Positions 46,846 through 58,815 of a stretch of 64,000 nucleotides of DNA are shown here, in pieces. Origin of the DNA: Deinococcus aerius (lineage in GTDB: Bacteria > Deinococcota > Deinococci > Deinococcales > Deinococcaceae); contig NZ_BFAG01000012.1 of assembly GCF_002897375.1 (NCBI RefSeq), positions 62,001 through 126,000 on the forward strand. Direction: 5' to 3'. The position numbers were made by a program, and so were the translations under genes. Under the pieces are notes generated by a model. It had not been told where the DNA came from, searched no databases, and was given only the letters and a program-made list of their open reading frames with translations. Position 1 is the stretch's first letter; every line of letters begins with the position of its first letter.

Positions 46846-48852
46846 CTACTTCCCGTCCTGCAAGGTGTACGACCGGCCTCCGATACGGACGAGGCCGGTG
46901 CTCGGCTTGCCGCCCTCGGAGTCGGGCAGGAAGGCGAAGGAGCGCACCACATGGCCGTCGGCGTACTGGAGTTCCAGCGTGTTGCCCACGAAGCGGTAGG
47001 TGCCGCTGCTGCTGCGGCTGCTCGTGGCGGTCACGCCGCCCGTCACGCTGCCGGACGAGGTGCCCGTGTCGGTGAAGGTCGAACTGGCGCCGCCCGAGGC
47101 TTCGCGGGAGAAGCGGCCATCCGGGGTGAAGCGCAGGAAGGCTTCCGAGTAGCTGCTGCTCAGCCCACCCACCGCGACCGAGGCGGAGAAGCTGCGGTAC
47201 GTGCCGTTCAGCTTCAGCCCCGAGACGGGCCGGATGGCGAGCAGGGTCGTGCCGCCTAAGTCGTAACTGCCGTCCGGCTTCTTTCTCAGCGGCTCGGGCT
47301 TGCCGTTTCCGATCCTGAGCTGCCCATTGCGGAAGGAATACACCTCGCACACCGGCAGGCCGTTGGGGTGGGTGCGGGAGCAGTCGGCGTCCTCCAGCCC
47401 CTCGTCGGGTTCGTCGGTGTAGACGTAGCCGTTCTTGTCGAAGATGTAGAAGCTCCAGCACAGCCCGCCGCAGTACCCGCCCACGTCCGCCTGCCAGCTC
47501 GCGTAGGCCCCCGAGAGCCCGCCGGAGCCCTTGGGTGGGGCCGGGGCCTTCGTCTTTCCGTAGCGGGGAATCGGCGTGGGTTTCACGGTCACGCTGCACT
47601 CGGCGGTGCGGGACACGTACAGGGTGCGCCTGCCGTTCTCCTCCCCGTAATAGCCGGACTTCTCCGCCCAGGGACCGCTGACGAAGTCCACGTCGCCGTT
47701 GTCGTCGTCCTGGTCGCTCAGGAGGTCCAGGCGGTACTGCCCCTCCGCGCCGTTCACCCGGTAGCGGTTGCCGGGCAGGAGTTCCAGCGGCGGCGCGGCC
47801 TTCCCGTTCGCGTTGATCTGCACGCAGGCGTAGCGACCGGGTTTGGGCGTCCGCAGGCCGAAGGTCAGCCGGGCGTAGTCCTCGCGCGGCCCGCGCTGGT
47901 AGCACTCGAAGTCGATCTGCTTGTCCTCCGGGCCGACGTTCTGGAGGTTGATGCTCTGGCCGTAGTCGTCGAAGCCCAGGTAGGCGTCGTCCGTCCCGGC
48001 GAGTGGCCCGGAGGTCCAGCGCACCTTGTTCAGCGTCCCCTTCACGGTCGTGTAGGCCCCCGAGCCGAAGACCTTCGTGCCGTCGCCGACCCGGTACTGC
48101 CGCCCCTCCAGGATTTGCAGGCGCAGCGGGGGTTTGGCGTAATCGCTGCCCCGCAGCTCGGCGTAGCAGCGGAACTCGTCGGGAATGGGCTCCACTTCGG
48201 GGTCACGCCCGGAGGCGACGAACTTGGGAGTGCTGATCGCGGTGACGCTCGGCCAGGTGCCACCCGTGGGTGGGGTGGGGGTCGCGGGCCGGGTCGTCCC
48301 CTGCGCTGGGGGCGTCGGCGCCTTGGCCTGGGTCCCGGAAGGGCTTGCCGGGTCCACCGAGTTCAGAAACGCTTCCAGCCCCGGCTGGTACTTCTCCAGC
48401 AGCGCCAGGCTGGATGTGGTGTAGTGCGCCGCGAACACCTGATTCCCGTGGAGCACGGCCAGGAAATACCGGAAGCGCGGCTGTCCGTTCACGGTGCCGA
48501 TGACGACCTGGGTGAGTGCCCGGTCGCCCTCGTCCGTCTTCTCCGGCTGCACGGGGCTCGTGCGCTGCCCGGCGAGGTCGCGTGAGTTGTTTGTCACGTG
48601 CGTGGCGAACCAGGCGGCGAAGTCGGCGGGGGCCTTCGCGGGCGGCAGGAACCGCACCGTCACCACGTCGCCCGCCGCCAGGCCCGAGGGGCTCAGGACG
48701 AGCGCGCCCGCCTCTGTGCGGGAGGTCCACCCGGCGGGGACCTGGTACTTCAGCCCGCCGAACTGCCCGGAGCCCTGGGCCGCGGCGGTCGTCAGCGGGA
48801 GGGCGAGCAGGGCGGCGACGAGAATCTTCAAGGGGGCGCGGACATGAGCCAC
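46846..48852 (-). CDS. Large exported protein of unknown function (668 aa)
   Basis: A 668-residue protein with an N-terminal signal peptide (LKILVAALLALPLTTAAAQ). Residues about 25-160 resemble a small beta-sandwich (FGGLKYQVPAGWTSRTEAGA), and a Pro/Thr linker near 165-195 leads to repeated beta-rich modules: QYRVGDGTKVFGSGAYTT, NRYRVNGAEGQYRLDLLSD and YTDEPDEGLEDADCSRTHP. Six or more Cys suggest extracytoplasmic disulfides. Ser/Gly-rich loop near the end. No catalytic motif recognised. GTG 48852 has GGAGG six bases upstream; longer upstream reading frame is rejected because the signal peptide starts here. Confidence 0.75.
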   Translation of the reverse strand: MAHVRAPLKILVAALLALPLTTAAAQGSGQFGGLKYQVPAGWTSRTEAGALVLSPSGLAAGDVVTVRFLPPAKAPADFAAWFATHVTNNSRDLAGQRTSPVQPEKTDEGDRALTQVVIGTVNGQPRFRYFLAVLHGNQVFAAHYTTSSLALLEKYQPGLEAFLNSVDPASPSGTQAKAPTPPAQGTTRPATPTPPTGGTWPSVTAISTPKFVASGRDPEVEPIPDEFRCYAELRGSDYAKPPLRLQILEGRQYRVGDGTKVFGSGAYTTVKGTLNKVRWTSGPLAGTDDAYLGFDDYGQSINLQNVGPEDKQIDFECYQRGPREDYARLTFGLRTPKPGRYACVQINANGKAAPPLELLPGNRYRVNGAEGQYRLDLLSDQDDDNGDVDFVSGPWAEKSGYYGEENGRRTLYVSRTAECSVTVKPTPIPRYGKTKAPAPPKGSGGLSGAYASWQADVGGYCGGLCWSFYIFDKNGYVYTDEPDEGLEDADCSRTHPNGLPVCEVYSFRNGQLRIGNGKPEPLRKKPDGSYDLGGTTLLAIRPVSGLKLNGTYRSFSASVAVGGLSSSYSEAFLRFTPDGRFSREASGGASSTFTDTGTSSGSVTGGVTATSSRSSSGTYRFVGNTLELQYADGHVVRSFAFLPDSEGGKPSTGLVRIGGRSYTLQDGK

Positions 48853-48938
48853 AGGGAACCTCCGGGGGACCTTCGTTCGGATCGGGACAGAATCGCCGCC
48901 CAGCCTACCGGACCCGGCGCCCGCCTCCCACCCCCTGT

Positions 48939-50402
48939 TCAGCCCGCCGTGCCCAGGCGGCGCCGCACCTCGGTCAGCTCCTCGCCGCCCGCGAGCACAA
49001 GCACGCTGTCCCCCGCCGCGAGCTCGGTCGCCCCCTTGGGGATCAGGAACTCCCCGGCGCGGTGAATCAGGATCACCAGCGCCTCGGGCGGCAGGTGCAG
49101 GTCCACGATGCGGGCGCCGTCGGCGTCGCTGCCGGGCCGCACCTCGACCTCCACCATCTCGTTCTTGTTGTGACCGGTCGGCGTGTAGGTGATCGGGTAG
49201 GCGGCCCGCGGCGGCAGTGTCTCGCGCACCCTCAGCCAGCGGGCGACCAGGGTGAGGGTCGTGCCCTGGAGCAGCACGCTCGTCAGCACGATGAAGAAGA
49301 CCACGTTGAAGAGCGTCTGCGCCTGCGGCACCCCGGCGAGGGGCGGGAAGGTGGCGAGGACGATGGGCACGGCGCCCCGCAGCCCCACCCACGCGACCAT
49401 CGTTTTCTCGTTCAGCGGCATCCGCGCCCGCGCCAGGCTGAGATACACGCTGACGGGCCGCGCCACGAAGACGAGGACCAGGGCGCACGCCAGCGCCAGG
49501 CCAGCGGTCGGCAACAACTCGCGCGGGTTGACGAGCAGCCCCAGGGTGAGGAACATCCCCACCTGCATCAGCCAGGCCAGCCCGTCGTGGAAGGAGATCA
49601 GGCTGCGCTTGTGGATGAAGTCGGCGTTGCCCAGAATCACGCCCGCGATATAGACCGCGAGAAAGCCGCTCCCGCCCAGCACCGCCGTCCCGCTGAAGAT
49701 CGTCAGCGCCAGCGCGAGGGTGAGGACCGAATACAGCCCCTCGAACTGGAGCTGCACCCGGTTGAGGACCCACAGCGCCACCCGCCCCAGCACGACCCCC
49801 AGCACCGCGCCGAGCACCATCTGCCGCAGGAAGAGGGGCACGATGTCCAGGACGCCCGCACCCGGCGAGGCAATGAGCTCGATCAGCCCGACCGTGAGGA
49901 AGACCGCCATCGGGTCGTTCACCCCCGACTCGAACTCCAGCAGCGGGTCGATGTCGCCCTTCAGGCCCAGATTGCGCTCCTTGAGGACGGAGAAGACGGC
50001 GCTGGCGTCCGTGCTGCTCACGATGGCCCCCAGGAGCCACGCGGCCAGCCACGGAAAGCCGAAGGCGAAGTGGGCGAAGGTGGCCATCACCCCCGCCGTG
50101 AGGAGCACGCCCAGGGTCGCCAGGCTCAGGCCACGTTTCACCACCGGCTGCACGAGCCGCCAGTTGGTATCCAGCCCGCCCTGAAAGAGGATGAAGCACA
50201 GGGCGAGCGTGCCCAGCGCCTGTGCCAGCCGGTAGTCGTAGAACTGGATGCCCAGCCCGTCCGACCCCGCGAACATTCCCACGCCCAGGAACAGCAGCAG
50301 CCCCGGGATACCCAGCCGCCCGCCCAACCGGCTCACGACCAGGCTGGCGAGGAGCAGCACACCCGCCGCCAGCAGAAAGGCCTCCGCGTGAACCTCACCC
50401 AC
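48939..50402 (-). CDS. Potassium/proton antiporter (CPA1, NhaP2-like)
   Basis: A 487-residue CPA1 antiporter with about 12 membrane helices and a cytosolic TrkA-C tail (VDLHLPPEALVILIHRAGEF through GDSVLVLAGGEELTE). The exchange-site segments are AAWLLGAIVSSTDASAVFSVL and LLEFESGVNDPMAVFLTVG, and the conserved Arg helix MVAWVGLRGAVPIVLATF follows. The tail fits K+ rather than Na+ export (NhaP2/CvrA). GTG 50402 was preferred: TATGAT is at 50434-50429, overlapping the only upstream TTG, and GGAG precedes the GTG. Confidence 0.9.
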   Translation of the reverse strand: MGEVHAEAFLLAAGVLLLASLVVSRLGGRLGIPGLLLFLGVGMFAGSDGLGIQFYDYRLAQALGTLALCFILFQGGLDTNWRLVQPVVKRGLSLATLGVLLTAGVMATFAHFAFGFPWLAAWLLGAIVSSTDASAVFSVLKERNLGLKGDIDPLLEFESGVNDPMAVFLTVGLIELIASPGAGVLDIVPLFLRQMVLGAVLGVVLGRVALWVLNRVQLQFEGLYSVLTLALALTIFSGTAVLGGSGFLAVYIAGVILGNADFIHKRSLISFHDGLAWLMQVGMFLTLGLLVNPRELLPTAGLALACALVLVFVARPVSVYLSLARARMPLNEKTMVAWVGLRGAVPIVLATFPPLAGVPQAQTLFNVVFFIVLTSVLLQGTTLTLVARWLRVRETLPPRAAYPITYTPTGHNKNEMVEVEVRPGSDADGARIVDLHLPPEALVILIHRAGEFLIPKGATELAAGDSVLVLAGGEELTEVRRRLGTAG

Positions 50403-50526
50403 CGCCCGACTCCGCGCTCCGCCACTCAATCATAGGGGCATGCTCGCACACGGCCCCACCGAGCCCAAGGCCAACAATAAGGACGTGGGGAGCCGCACAG
50501 GCCCGCCCGCGTCCTGAAGGTTCGGT

Positions 50527-51870
50527 CTACAGGTCGCCCGCGAGCCAGCGCACCACGTTCTTGCCCAGGTTCGCGTTGCTCAGGTTCCCCCAGTTCTGGT
50601 ACTGGCTGGTCGTGCCGTCGCTGAAGGTCCCGTCACTGAAGGTGCTGGTGTCGCCCCAGGCGGCCACCCGGCCCGCCCCAACGCTGTTCACGCCCAGGTA
50701 CGTCTTCCCATTGGCCCCCAGAACGCCCGTGCCCGCCAGCACGTCGATGCTGGTGCCCACGTACACTCCCGCGCTCGCCACGTCGTCCCCGCTGCCCGCC
50801 CCGCCCACCACGATGGGGTGACTGCTCGCCGTGGGAGTCGCCGTATACACCGGATCACTGAAGCTGGAGTTGAAGGAGTGCCGCAGGGCGAAGAGCGTGT
50901 CGCTGTCCAGGCTGCGCTGGAGCGAAGTCGTGACGCTCGCGGGCGTGCTGCCGTCCCAGCCGCCAAAGACCTCCGGGCTGTCCCACCCGTCGTTGTCGCG
51001 GTCGGAATCGCGGTGATCGCTGACCATGAAGAGCCCCCCGCCGCTCTGCACGAAGGTCTGAATGGCCGAGCGCTCGCTGTCCGAGAGCGGGTTCTGCGGC
51101 TCGGCGATGACGAGGACCTTGGCCCCGCTCAGCGCGGTGGAGGTGATCGCCGTCCCCGTCAGCGCCTTCACCGTGTACCCCAGCCCGCGCAGCGCCGCCG
51201 CGTAGTCGCTGTAGGCGCCGTCGATGCGCCAGTCGGCGTTTCCGGCGTCCTCCTTCTTCGTCAGGTCGAACAGCACAGTGTTCCCGGTCGGGGTGGAGGT
51301 GCCGCCGTTCGCCGCGCCAGGTGTGGCCGCCTGCACCCGGAAGTCCGCGCTGTTCGCGTCCGTATCCTGCCCGTCGGGCACGCGGGCGAGGGCGGACCCG
51401 GCGCCCGTGGTCGGGGCGGGTAAGCCCTCGCCGCGTCCGGTCGTCGGCGTGCCGTAGGCGACCGCGTCGATCACGGTGCCGGACCTCAGCAGGCGCAGGC
51501 TGGCGCTACCGTTGTTCAGGTCGGCGCCCGAGTTCACCAGCGTGCGGCCCGGCACGGTCGTGTCCTGCGCCACCACGTAGTACCCGCTCGCCGGGATTGT
51601 GCCCGAGAGGGTCAGCGTCCGGTACGCCGTCCCCGCCGTGTCGTGGGCGGTCAGGGTGTACCCGCTCAGGCTCTTGCCCGCCGGTCCGCGCAACTCGATG
51701 AAGGTGCCCGCGTCCGTGCCCGCCGAGTCGTAGTACAGCTCGTTGATGACGGGTTCCCCGGTCGCGGCGAGCGACCCGAGGGCCGGAGTCTCGGCGCTGG
51801 ACCGGTCACCGCAGGCCGCGAGCGTGAGCGAGAGGGCGAGCAGGGCGGGCAGGGTCAGGCGCGGATTCAC
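50527..51870 (-). CDS. Lipoprotein with lamin-tail-like (LTD) domain and GATase-like C-terminal domain
   Basis: A 447-residue secreted lipoprotein. The signal peptide ends in a lipobox LTLAACGDR. Residues about 35-160 have the LTD pattern (PVINELYYDSAGTDAGTFIE, GPAGKSLSGYTLTAHD). Residues about 185-447 look like the flavodoxin-like/GATase-1-like DUF4350 type: YTVKALTGTAITSTALSGA, VLVIAEPQNPLSDSER and FVQSGGGLFMVSDHRDSD. Role unknown; LTD proteins often attach nucleases or phosphatases to surfaces. GTG 51870 preferred: CAGAGT is seven bases upstream. Confidence 0.72.
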   Translation of the reverse strand: MNPRLTLPALLALSLTLAACGDRSSAETPALGSLAATGEPVINELYYDSAGTDAGTFIELRGPAGKSLSGYTLTAHDTAGTAYRTLTLSGTIPASGYYVVAQDTTVPGRTLVNSGADLNNGSASLRLLRSGTVIDAVAYGTPTTGRGEGLPAPTTGAGSALARVPDGQDTDANSADFRVQAATPGAANGGTSTPTGNTVLFDLTKKEDAGNADWRIDGAYSDYAAALRGLGYTVKALTGTAITSTALSGAKVLVIAEPQNPLSDSERSAIQTFVQSGGGLFMVSDHRDSDRDNDGWDSPEVFGGWDGSTPASVTTSLQRSLDSDTLFALRHSFNSSFSDPVYTATPTASSHPIVVGGAGSGDDVASAGVYVGTSIDVLAGTGVLGANGKTYLGVNSVGAGRVAAWGDTSTFSDGTFSDGTTSQYQNWGNLSNANLGKNVVRWLAGDL

Positions 51871-51954
51871 GCGCCCCACTCTGCCGGGCCAAGTGTGATC
51901 GGGCGGTCAGGCCCCCACCTTGACCCTCCCTGCCGTGGCCGTTACCCTGAAGCC

Positions 51955-53403
<1,449 letters not shown>

Positions 53404-53485
53404 TGTATAAGGTCTCCTTACCTATGCGTGAACGGAGCGTCTGTGCTTAGGCAGTCCGGGAAGGAGTTGAAGTGAACGCTGGAGG

Positions 53486-53539
53486 GGTTGCCAGGCCCGT
53501 TCACCCCCTCCCAACCTCCCCCCTCAAGGGGGAGGGGTT
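53486..53539 (+). repeat. Palindromic repeat, family A copy 4 (right flank of the DUF559 cassette)
   Basis: GGTTGCCAGGCCCGTTCACC followed by CCCTCCCAACC and the hairpin CCTCCCCC...GGGGGAGG, ending GGGTT. Its end overlaps the DUF559 stop codon (53538-53540). It is the inverted partner of 53924-53978: about 43 of its bases match the other arm when reversed. Confidence 0.8.
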
Positions 53540-53900
53540 AAAGCTCCCCGCGAGCTTCCAGGGTCTGCTGTATTCGTTCCAGGACGCCGCTCAGGTTGTT
53601 TCTGATCTCATGGTTCCAGAAGCGCAGCGTCTCGAAGCCGTGTTCGGCCATGTCCGCGTCCCGTTGTCTGTCCGCCTCGCTGTTCAGATGTTGGCTGCCG
53701 TCCAGTTCGATGACGAGGCTTTGCTCGTAACACACGAAGTCGGCGACGTACCGGCCCATCGGCTCCTGTCGGCGGAAGCTGACTCCCAGCTTCTTACCCC
53801 GCAAATGCCGCCACAGCAGTGCTTCTTCCGGCGTCATCCGGCCCCGCAGCGCACGGGCGACTTCGGTAGACGGGCTCGTCCTCGCTTCCCACTTCACCAC
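53538..53900 (-). CDS. DUF559 family endonuclease-domain protein
   Basis: A 120-residue protein of the DUF559 type, a Vsr/restriction-endonuclease-like fold of unknown substrate. EVARALRGRMTPEEALLWRH, GVSFRRQEPMGRYVADFVCY and LVIELDGSQHLNSEADRQRD carry the probable acidic active site (D in ADF; E-x-D in IELDG), and AEHGFETLRFWNHEIRNN ends the domain. GTG 53900 follows TAGGCT by five bases. The gene is bounded by long inverted copies of repeat family A and sits on the minus strand between two plus-strand housekeeping genes. Confidence 0.85.
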   Translation of the reverse strand: MVKWEARTSPSTEVARALRGRMTPEEALLWRHLRGKKLGVSFRRQEPMGRYVADFVCYEQSLVIELDGSQHLNSEADRQRDADMAEHGFETLRFWNHEIRNNLSGVLERIQQTLEARGEL

Positions 53901-53923
53901 GCCCCAGCCTAGTGCCTTCCTTT

Positions 53924-53978
53924 CTCCCTCCCCCTTGAGGGGGGAGGGCCGGGGAGGGGGTGAACGGGCCTGGCAACC
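53924..53978 (-). repeat. Palindromic repeat, family A copy 5 (left flank of the DUF559 cassette)
   Basis: CTCCCTCCCCCTTGAGGGGG followed by GAGGGCCGGGGAGGGGG and TGAACGGGCCTGGCAACC. Reversed, it reads GGTTGCCAGGCCCGTTCACC and continues like copy 4. It lies 13 bases upstream of the DUF559 -10 box, so the whole unit is 53486-53978 (493 bp). Confidence 0.8.
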
Positions 53979-54023
53979 CTGAAAACGACGCCCTCTAGCC
54001 TCCTCTCTTCTCTGAGGTTTTTC

Positions 54024-56483
<2,460 letters not shown>

Positions 56484-56489
56484 TAAGAA

Positions 56490-56518
56490 GGGGGAGGCCG
56501 CACCACCGGGCCTCCCCC
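56490..56518. terminator. Terminator-like hairpin between pheT and a convergent gene
   Basis: GGGGGAGGCC (56490-56499) pairs perfectly with GGCCTCCCCC (56509-56518) across nine bases. It lies six bases after the pheT stop and 14 before the convergent lipoprotein stop. No long T-run. Confidence 0.65.
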
Positions 56519-56532
56519 CTTGCCCGCCCCCC

Positions 56533-57747
56533 TTAGCGGAAGAACTTCTTCAGCGCGCCAGCGAGGTTCGTCTCGACCAGCTTGCCGTTCTGGACGTAGC
56601 GTACGACCACCGCGTCGCCGGGGAGCAGGTCCATGTCGGCGCCGTCCGCCAGCGGGCCGAAGGCGGTCAGCATGGGCTGCGCGTTGTGCGTCACGCTGGC
56701 GCTCAGGTCCCCCGTGACCCGCGCGAAGGGCGAGGGGGTCTTCAGCTCGGCCCCGCTGATCACCAGATTGTTCAGCTTCCGCAGGCCCAGGCTGGCCTCC
56801 ACCGCGTCGCCCGGCACGCTGGCGCTCGCCCCGAAGTCGGCGCGGGTGGGCGTGAAGCTCAGGCTGGCGGGGGTGCAGCGGTTGGCCGTGGTGCCGCGAA
56901 TGTCCAGGTCGAGCGCCGCCCCGGCGCTGTAGGTGCGCGTGCGGTAGCTGGCGTTCGCCTTGAGGCTGATGCCGGTGTCGGTCCAGCCATATTGGAGGCC
57001 GAGCGAGGCCGGGGGGTTCTGCTCGCGGCCCGCCCAGGCGTTCAGGGAGAGGGCCTCGGGTCCGGCGGTCCCCAGGCACGCGCCCGGCGTCAGGCTGAAT
57101 CCCGCGGCGGCGAGCTTCCTGCCCTCCTTGGTAAAGGTCGCGCTCGCGCGGGTGGGGAGTTCCTGCCGGATGCGGACCATATACGGGCCAGCCTGGGTGT
57201 ACTCCACCCACACGGTCGCCGCGCCGCCCTCCCGCCAGTTCACCGCGAAGGTCGTGCCCTCGGCCAGATTCCTCATCACGTACCCGGTGGTCGGCTCCTT
57301 GCTGGAGCTGACATTCCCCGCCGCGTCGAGGGTGTAGGTCCCGGTGGGCAGGGGGTTTTGCTGGGTCACGGGCGTCGCGGAGGAGTCCAGGGGCCGGATC
57401 GTGCCCTGCCGGGTCAGCATCCGCGTCAGGTCGTGCCCCAGGCCGAGCGGGTTGGTGGAGGCGTTCGGGACGGAGCTGCCCCTCACCCCCATCAACTGGA
57501 AGAGGACTTTCAGGTCCGGGTCGAAGTCCGGGCTGGCCGGATTCAGCATGCTCGCCAGCGTCCCGGAGGCCCGCTCGAGGACGGCGGGCACGTTCTGAAG
57601 CTCGGTCGCCTTGCCCACCGTGAGCGCGGGCGGCTGCGTCAGCGCGTCGGGGTTGGGGGTGACGATCCCATTCTGGGGACCACAGGCCGCGAGCAGCAGG
57701 GCGGAGAGGCCGAGAAGCGCGCCACTTCTAACATTCTTTAGATTCAC
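56533..57747 (-). CDS. Lipoprotein of unknown function (404 aa)
   Basis: A 404-residue exported protein. The signal peptide ends in the lipobox LLLAACGPQ. The mature part is beta-rich with repeated amphipathic strands (GTTFAVNWREGGAATVWVEY; SLGLQYGWTDTGISLKANAS; RTYSAGAALDLDIRGTTANR) and FDPDLKVLFQLMG near residue 75. It might be an envelope beta-structure, but no family is recognised. GTG 57747 overlaps the Nudix stop (GTGA). Confidence 0.7.
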   Translation of the reverse strand: MNLKNVRSGALLGLSALLLAACGPQNGIVTPNPDALTQPPALTVGKATELQNVPAVLERASGTLASMLNPASPDFDPDLKVLFQLMGVRGSSVPNASTNPLGLGHDLTRMLTRQGTIRPLDSSATPVTQQNPLPTGTYTLDAAGNVSSSKEPTTGYVMRNLAEGTTFAVNWREGGAATVWVEYTQAGPYMVRIRQELPTRASATFTKEGRKLAAAGFSLTPGACLGTAGPEALSLNAWAGREQNPPASLGLQYGWTDTGISLKANASYRTRTYSAGAALDLDIRGTTANRCTPASLSFTPTRADFGASASVPGDAVEASLGLRKLNNLVISGAELKTPSPFARVTGDLSASVTHNAQPMLTAFGPLADGADMDLLPGDAVVVRYVQNGKLVETNLAGALKKFFR

Positions 57748-58775
57748 CTCAGCAGTACATCACGTTGTGGGAGAGCTGTCGCGCGAACTTGAGCACGAGG
57801 GGAGGCGACGTGGGCCACCATCGCCCGGATGAGCGGGCCGCCCAACTCGGTTTCGCCCGGCAGGGAGTCCAGGGCAAACCAGGCGGCCCCTGGACTCTCC
57901 CCTGCCTGGAGGTGGAGGTCGCCGCCTGTTTCCTGCGCCCGGTACAGCACACTCACGTTGTCGATCACGTCCCCGTGGGGATAGGTGAAGCGGTACTCGG
58001 CCCCGGCGTACAGGTGCAGCGGCTCCAGCCGGGCGGCAGAGAGGCCCGTTTCCCCGAAGAGTTCCCGCCGGGCGCACGCTTCAAAGCTTTCACCCGGTTC
58101 CAGAACGCCGCCGGGCAGGGTCCAGAGGCCAGTATCCCCACGCCGCAGGAGAAGCAGGCGCCCCAGCTTGTCCGTGACCAGGATGGCGACAACCGGCACA
58201 CAAAGGGGGAGGCGCCGCTGTCCCGCCACCCTCCGCAACTCGGACAGGTAATTTCCGGGGGGAGGTGGTGGGGGCGTGGGTTCCAGCGGCAAGGGCGGCA
58301 GACCCGCGCGTGTACGCAGGACGTTCAGATTCGCGCGGTTGATGTTGCCGCTGAGGGTGGGGAGGTCATCCAGCGCGAACCAGTCCAGGGCCAGCGTTTC
58401 GCCGCTGTCATCCGGCTGCGCGTCCGCGAGGGCCGAGGCGGGGAGCGTGCCGTGCGACTGCATTCCCGCGTAATAAATCTCGTGCCCGTTCGGGTAGCGG
58501 TGATACATCTCTGGACCGCTGACCAGCCCTTCCTGGGGCGGCAGCAGCCTGAGGTTAGGGCACCTCAACCCCGTTTCCTCCAGCAGTTCACGCCGGGCCG
58601 CCGTCAACACATCCTCGCCCGGCTCCAGGGCTCCCCCCGGCGTGCCCCACAGCCCGTCGTCCCCCCGCCGTTGGAGGAGAACCCGACCAGATTCGTCCTG
58701 CAGGAGAACACTCACGCCGGCGCCAAGGAGGGGGCGGTGGCCCCACACCTCACGCAGCCGCATCAGTTCGGACAT
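57744..58775 (-). CDS. Tandem Nudix hydrolase, second Nudix box degenerate
   Basis: A 343-residue protein with two Nudix domains. The first box is GGALEPGEDVLTAARRELLEETGL, written here as GGALEPGEDVL...RRELLEETGL, with all consensus residues (REUxEExGU). The second is GGVLEPGESFEA...RRELFGETGL, in which the first Glu of the EE pair is Gly, so its metal site is likely impaired. N-terminal MSELMRLREVWGHRPLLGAG leads into domain 1. TAGGGT lies seven bases before ATG 58775. It probably hydrolyses nucleotide diphosphate derivatives with domain 1 only. Confidence 0.82.
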   Translation of the reverse strand: MSELMRLREVWGHRPLLGAGVSVLLQDESGRVLLQRRGDDGLWGTPGGALEPGEDVLTAARRELLEETGLRCPNLRLLPPQEGLVSGPEMYHRYPNGHEIYYAGMQSHGTLPASALADAQPDDSGETLALDWFALDDLPTLSGNINRANLNVLRTRAGLPPLPLEPTPPPPPPGNYLSELRRVAGQRRLPLCVPVVAILVTDKLGRLLLLRRGDTGLWTLPGGVLEPGESFEACARRELFGETGLSAARLEPLHLYAGAEYRFTYPHGDVIDNVSVLYRAQETGGDLHLQAGESPGAAWFALDSLPGETELGGPLIRAMVAHVASPRAQVRATALPQRDVLLR

Positions 58776-58815
58776 GCCCCGCACCCTACCCCCTCCCGGC
58801 GCGTAGCGTGGGCGC

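Noticed and set aside
46846..50199. 1117-codon frame covering the exported protein and the antiporter's opposite frame
   Set aside because: A ribosome site, GTG and signal peptide at 48852 mark the true start; upstream codons belong to the antiporter's shadow.
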